DNA from: Desulfobacterales bacterium
GTDB lineage: Bacteria; Desulfobacterota; Desulfobulbia; Desulfobulbales; Desulfocapsaceae
Assembly: GCA_013042695.1 (NCBI GenBank)
Contig: JABDPQ010000467.1
Coordinates: 1-9,593 of the forward strand
Length of the DNA stretch: 9,593 bases
Direction of reading: 5' to 3'
The notes under the pieces: generated by a model
Databases searched by the model: none
The model's input: only the letters and a program-made list of their open reading frames with translations
What the model was told of the DNA's origin: nothing
Translations under genes and position numbers: made by a program
Shown: positions 6,672 to 9,593 of the stretch, in pieces
Position numbering within the stretch: position 1 is the stretch's first letter
How the letters are laid out: every line of letters starts with the position of its first letter

Positions 6672-9194
6672 ATGGCTAAAGATTCGACACACGGCCAAAA
6701 TGGGCTGGGAACATTTGCCGGAGTCTTCACTCCATCCATTTTAACCATTCTTGGTATCATACTGTTTCTCCGACTAGGGTATGTCGTTGGCAATAGTGGG
6801 CTTGCTCTGACTCTGGCAATCATCGGTTTGGCAAATATCATCTCTGTTCTCACCTCATTTTCCCTCTCCGCCATTGCCACAAATATCAAAGTCAAAAAAG
6901 GCGGAGATTACTACCTTATTTCCAGGACTCTCGGTGTTGAATTCGGTGGTGCTATCGGCATAGTTCTCTTCTTGGCGCAGTCAGTATCTATCGGCTTTTA
7001 CTGCCTTGGTTTGGGAGAAGTGGTCTCAGCAATCATTAATCAGCCAATACCATTTCTCCCCCAGATCATTGCGGCATCTGCCACCTTGTTTCTTTTCCTG
7101 CTTGCCTGGGTCGGAGCGGATCTGGCAACTCGTTTTCAATTTGGTGTCATGGTTTTTCTGATCCTCTCGCTTATCTCATTTTATTTAGGAGGGTTCTCGC
7201 TATGGAATAATCAGCTGCTTGAACAAAACTGGCTTCCTTATAATCGCCTAGATTTTGATTTCTGGATATTCTTTGCACTATTCTTCCCTGCAGTCACTGG
7301 ATTTACCCAAGGGGTATCGATGTCTGGTGAATTAAGCAATCCAAGTAAAAGTCTTCCTCTAGGCACCTTTCTGGCGGTAGGTATCTCCATTTGCGTCTAC
7401 ATATCCATCGCCATCGTTTTTGCTGCCTCAACTCCTGCCGAACTGCTGGCAACTGATTACGCTTCGATGAAAAAGACAGCCCATTGGCCTCTGCTGATAG
7501 ATAGTGGCGTGATTGCGGCAACGCTCAGTTCCGCCATGGCATCGTTTCTGGGAGCCCCGCGAATCCTGCAGTCTCTGGCCGCTGACAAAATCCTTCCATT
7601 TCTAAGCCCCTTTGCCGAAGGCTCAGGGGCTGCGGATAATCCGCGCCGCGCGGTAATCGTCTCACTGATAATCGCCCTCTCAGTTATCACCATCGGCCAG
7701 CTCGACCTGGTGGCACGGATCGTAACGATGTTTTTTCTTATCTCCTATGGATTACTTAACTATGCCACCTTTTACGAAGCTCAATCTGCAAGTCCCTCTT
7801 TCAGACCTCGATTCAAATGGTACGATAAAAGATTGAGTCTGGCGGGTTTTTTTACCTGTGTGGGTGTTATGTTGGCAATCGATTTTAAAACAGCACTCAT
7901 TGCCGCGTCTATCCTTTTTGCCATGTATCAGTATGTAAAGCGCACCACTGGACCAGCGAGGTGGGCAGATGGTTCGCGCTCATATCATCTGCAGCGCGTA
8001 CGAGTCAATTTAAAGGCGGCGGCAGCAGATCTTGAGCATCCCCGTGATTGGAGACCGTATATCCTCGTCATGTCAAACAACCCGGAGTACCGTAGTGAAC
8101 TATTAATCTGTGCTTCATGGTTGGAAGGTGGCAGCGGCATAACCACGGTTGTCGAATTATTGCCAGCCAACAGTTCGGAGCCCATAAAAAAGATAATCGA
8201 TGCTGAAAAGACATTACAAAAAGATATTTTAAACAATGAGTCGGAAGCGTTCCCTCTTGTCATCGCGGTAGATGATGCACTGTCAGGCTTTCAGTCACTC
8301 GTCCAATCATGGGGAATTGGACCGATTCATGCAAACACATTGATGCTTAACTGGCGTGAGAGTCATCCACGCGCATCTTCTCAAACAAACGTGCTGTTAT
8401 ATGACGAGCAGATGAGGGCAGCCTATCATCATGGCTGCAATATTGCAATCGTATCGACAGGAGAACTCTTTCAGGAGAAAACACAAATTTCGCCGGAGGG
8501 AGAAAAAGCATATATTGATGTCTGGTGGAGAGGAGATAAAACGGCACGACTGGCCCTGCTCTTTGCATACCTTTTGCAGCGAGACGAAATGTGGGAAAAT
8601 GCTCAGATTCGTCTGTTTGCGATCAATTATCAATTGGATTCGGACACATCTCGAGAAAATCTGCAGCGTGCCTTGGATGAGTCTCGTATTACCACACTTC
8701 CTAAGATTATGATTGATGTGGATGAAACAAGCATCATTGAACATTCTCAAGATGCTGCACTTGTTTTTCTCCCCTTTCGTCTTCAAAAAAAGGGGCCGGA
8801 AAGTACCTTTTCCAAACCCTTGGAAAACCTCTTGTCGCGTTTACCGATTACTATCGCTGTTCTTGCCGCAGAGGACATAGATCTTGATGCAGAACCTGAG
8901 GCAGGTAAAATTGAAGAAATAACGACGGCAATTGACAATGTCAGCAAGGCCAAACTGCGTCTGGAAAAAGCTGAAGCGCAGGCTGCTGAGACTTCAGAGA
9001 CGCGACATACTGCTGATAATGGAGCAGAATTGCCTGAAACATCGCCTGAACAAAACTTTCAGCGGGTCAAACAGCGCCAGAAACAAGCAGACAAAGAACT
9101 GGAAGAGGCTCACAAGCGCGTATCCAGGGAAAAGGCCAAGCTAGAAACTGCATTGAAAAAGGCTCAGGATCTTGGCGTGGAAGAAGATAGCTGA
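6672..9194 (+). CDS. SLC12-like cation-chloride cotransporter (APC superfamily), 840 aa
   Basis: This is a secondary transporter of the inner membrane, predicted to move Cl- together with K+ and/or Na+. About 12 membrane segments span residues 16-421. Family signatures visible are: TM1 ILGIILFLRLGYVVG (26-40); KGGDYYLISRTLG (76-88); TM6 FFPAVTG (204-210) then SGELSNPSKSLPLGT (218-232); TM8 ATLSSAMASFLGAPRILQSLAADKI (283-307); TM10 FFLISYGLLNY (354-364); SFRPRFKWYDKRLSLAG (376-392). The cytoplasmic domain (about 460-735) holds IDVWWRGDKTARLALLFAYLL (615-635), the bacterial form of a cation-chloride cotransporter motif. Aligned by eye with human NKCC1, the K+ ligands Y383, P496 and T499 match Y110, P206 and T209; the Na+ ligands A610, S613 and S614 match A283, S286 and S287; the Cl- tyrosine Y686 matches Y359. 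The tail (743-840) is Glu/Lys/Ala-rich, probably coiled coil with a Thr/Ser/Pro break at 773-795. The ATG is the only start after an in-frame stop at 6639-6641; no clear ribosome binding site is seen. Ion specificity is inference. Confidence 0.9.
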   Translation: MAKDSTHGQNGLGTFAGVFTPSILTILGIILFLRLGYVVGNSGLALTLAIIGLANIISVLTSFSLSAIATNIKVKKGGDYYLISRTLGVEFGGAIGIVLFLAQSVSIGFYCLGLGEVVSAIINQPIPFLPQIIAASATLFLFLLAWVGADLATRFQFGVMVFLILSLISFYLGGFSLWNNQLLEQNWLPYNRLDFDFWIFFALFFPAVTGFTQGVSMSGELSNPSKSLPLGTFLAVGISICVYISIAIVFAASTPAELLATDYASMKKTAHWPLLIDSGVIAATLSSAMASFLGAPRILQSLAADKILPFLSPFAEGSGAADNPRRAVIVSLIIALSVITIGQLDLVARIVTMFFLISYGLLNYATFYEAQSASPSFRPRFKWYDKRLSLAGFFTCVGVMLAIDFKTALIAASILFAMYQYVKRTTGPARWADGSRSYHLQRVRVNLKAAAADLEHPRDWRPYILVMSNNPEYRSELLICASWLEGGSGITTVVELLPANSSEPIKKIIDAEKTLQKDILNNESEAFPLVIAVDDALSGFQSLVQSWGIGPIHANTLMLNWRESHPRASSQTNVLLYDEQMRAAYHHGCNIAIVSTGELFQEKTQISPEGEKAYIDVWWRGDKTARLALLFAYLLQRDEMWENAQIRLFAINYQLDSDTSRENLQRALDESRITTLPKIMIDVDETSIIEHSQDAALVFLPFRLQKKGPESTFSKPLENLLSRLPITIAVLAAEDIDLDAEPEAGKIEEITTAIDNVSKAKLRLEKAEAQAAETSETRHTADNGAELPETSPEQNFQRVKQRQKQADKELEEAHKRVSREKAKLETALKKAQDLGVEEDS

Positions 9195-9231
9195 AAAGAA
9201 ACGTTACTAACCGGACTTCCCCTTCACCGCT

Positions 9232-9281
9232 ATTCATTGAAACTATTGGTGGGTAAACCAAACAATGAGAATTCAATGAAT
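9232..9281. repeat. Compound inverted repeat between convergent genes
   Basis: ATTCATTGAA (9232-9241) and TTCAATGAAT (9272-9281) are perfect 10-bp arms. Between them TTGGT (9246-9250) pairs with ACCAA (9257-9261) across a six-base loop. It occupies the 105-bp gap between the transporter stop and the phosphatase stop, where a shared terminator would be expected. Neither strand has a T run after the stem and the stem is AT-rich, so a canonical intrinsic terminator is not supported. Confidence 0.4.
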
Positions 9282-9299
9282 CTAAAACATCCGCCTATT

Positions 9300-9593
9300 T
9301 TAAATGAGTTTAATGACCACTAAAGTTATATCATCTTCTGGCAACAATCCACGACAAAAGGCTGTATGTTCGTGAAATACGTGATTCAAAATCGTTTCTG
9401 CCGACTCGGCCGCATGCCGACGTATGATTGCCTTGAAACGCGATTTACCAAACATCTCGCCGTCACTGTTGCAAGCCTCCCAAATGCCGTCAGTTCCAAT
9501 GACCATAACCTGGCCTGTTTTCAATCCGTCTTTATAATTTCTCTGATAGGAATAGTTCCGATCAACTCCCAATGCTAAACCACTCCCTAACAG
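9300..9593 (-). CDS. PP2C/SpoIIE-type serine phosphatase, C-terminal end (cut by window edge)
   Basis: The frame is open from the right edge to a TAA at 9300-9302, about 97 codons. It carries the C-terminal hallmarks of RsbU/SpoIIE-type phosphatases: LGSGLALGV, then LKTGQVMVIGTDGIWEACNSDGEMFG, then PEDDITLVVIKL at the end. The Asp of TDG (9489-9491) and the second Asp of DDIT (9330-9332) correspond to conserved metal-binding aspartates of the PP2C fold. Family members remove phosphate from Ser/Thr on anti-sigma-factor antagonists or similar regulators, often under control of an N-terminal sensor; that part is outside the window, so the signal is unknown. A TTG at 9570-9572 could be mistaken for a start, but the family block continues upstream through it, so it is internal. 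The gene is convergent with the transporter, so no operon is implied. Confidence 0.88.
   Translation of the reverse strand: MLGSGLALGVDRNYSYQRNYKDGLKTGQVMVIGTDGIWEACNSDGEMFGKSRFKAIIRRHAAESAETILNHVFHEHTAFCRGLLPEDDITLVVIKLI

Noticed and set aside
6541..6744. Plus-strand 67-codon frame overlapping the transporter start
   Set aside because: It begins at a TTG with no ribosome binding site, covers the predicted stem-loop, and overlaps the N terminus of the transporter in another frame.
9300..9572. TTG at 9570-9572 as the start of a 90-aa protein
   Set aside because: The frame stays open to the window edge, and the residues upstream (GSGLA) belong to the phosphatase family block, so this is an internal codon of a longer gene.
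1..9593. CRISPR array, tRNA or rRNA gene, insertion sequence, prophage or defence island
   Set aside because: I found no regularly spaced direct repeats, no tRNA-like cloverleaf, no transposase or integrase frame and no terminal repeat pair. RecBC alone is a housekeeping system.

Overview
The window reads as accessory-poor chromosomal DNA from a Gram-negative bacterium of moderate GC content. The RecBCD genes, a bacterial cation-chloride cotransporter and a SpoIIE-type phosphatase would suit a Desulfobacterota (Desulfobulbales-like) genome. That placement is inference; no rRNA, tRNA or other lineage marker is present. I see no mobile element, CRISPR array, toxin-antitoxin pair or defence island beyond RecBC itself.

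Layout. Positions 1-4526 hold recC followed by recB, both on the minus strand. They are two bases apart, and the recB ribosome binding site lies inside the end of recC. recB runs off the left edge, so only its N-terminal 441 codons (helicase motifs I, Ia, II and III) are visible. RecC is complete (1066 aa). A gene-free gap of about 440 bp (4527-4969) follows. Next comes a head-to-head pair: a 98-aa membrane protein on the minus strand (4970-5266) and a 369-aa soluble protein of unknown function on the plus strand (5267-6376). Their start codons touch with no spacer, forming the palindrome CATATG.

A 295-bp leader region (6377-6671) holds an extended -10 promoter element, two abutting palindromes and two sizeable potential hairpins. 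It precedes an 840-aa SLC12-like cation-chloride cotransporter (6672-9194, plus). This protein keeps the residues that bind K+, Na+ and Cl- in animal NKCC proteins and carries an extra charged, coiled-coil-like tail. The right edge (9300-9593, minus) is the C-terminal end of a PP2C/SpoIIE-type serine phosphatase, convergent with the transporter. A compound inverted repeat lies between the two.

How the genes relate. RecB and RecC form, with RecD (not in view), the helicase-nuclease that processes double-strand ends for recombination and degrades foreign linear DNA. The transporter probably serves ion and osmotic homeostasis. The 98-aa and 369-aa genes have no recognised function, and nothing in the sequence ties them to recC or the transporter beyond position. 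I did not find a convincing new multi-gene system. The points most worth following are the uncharacterised head-to-head pair, the structured transporter leader and the Na-K-Cl-type ion sites in a bacterial protein.
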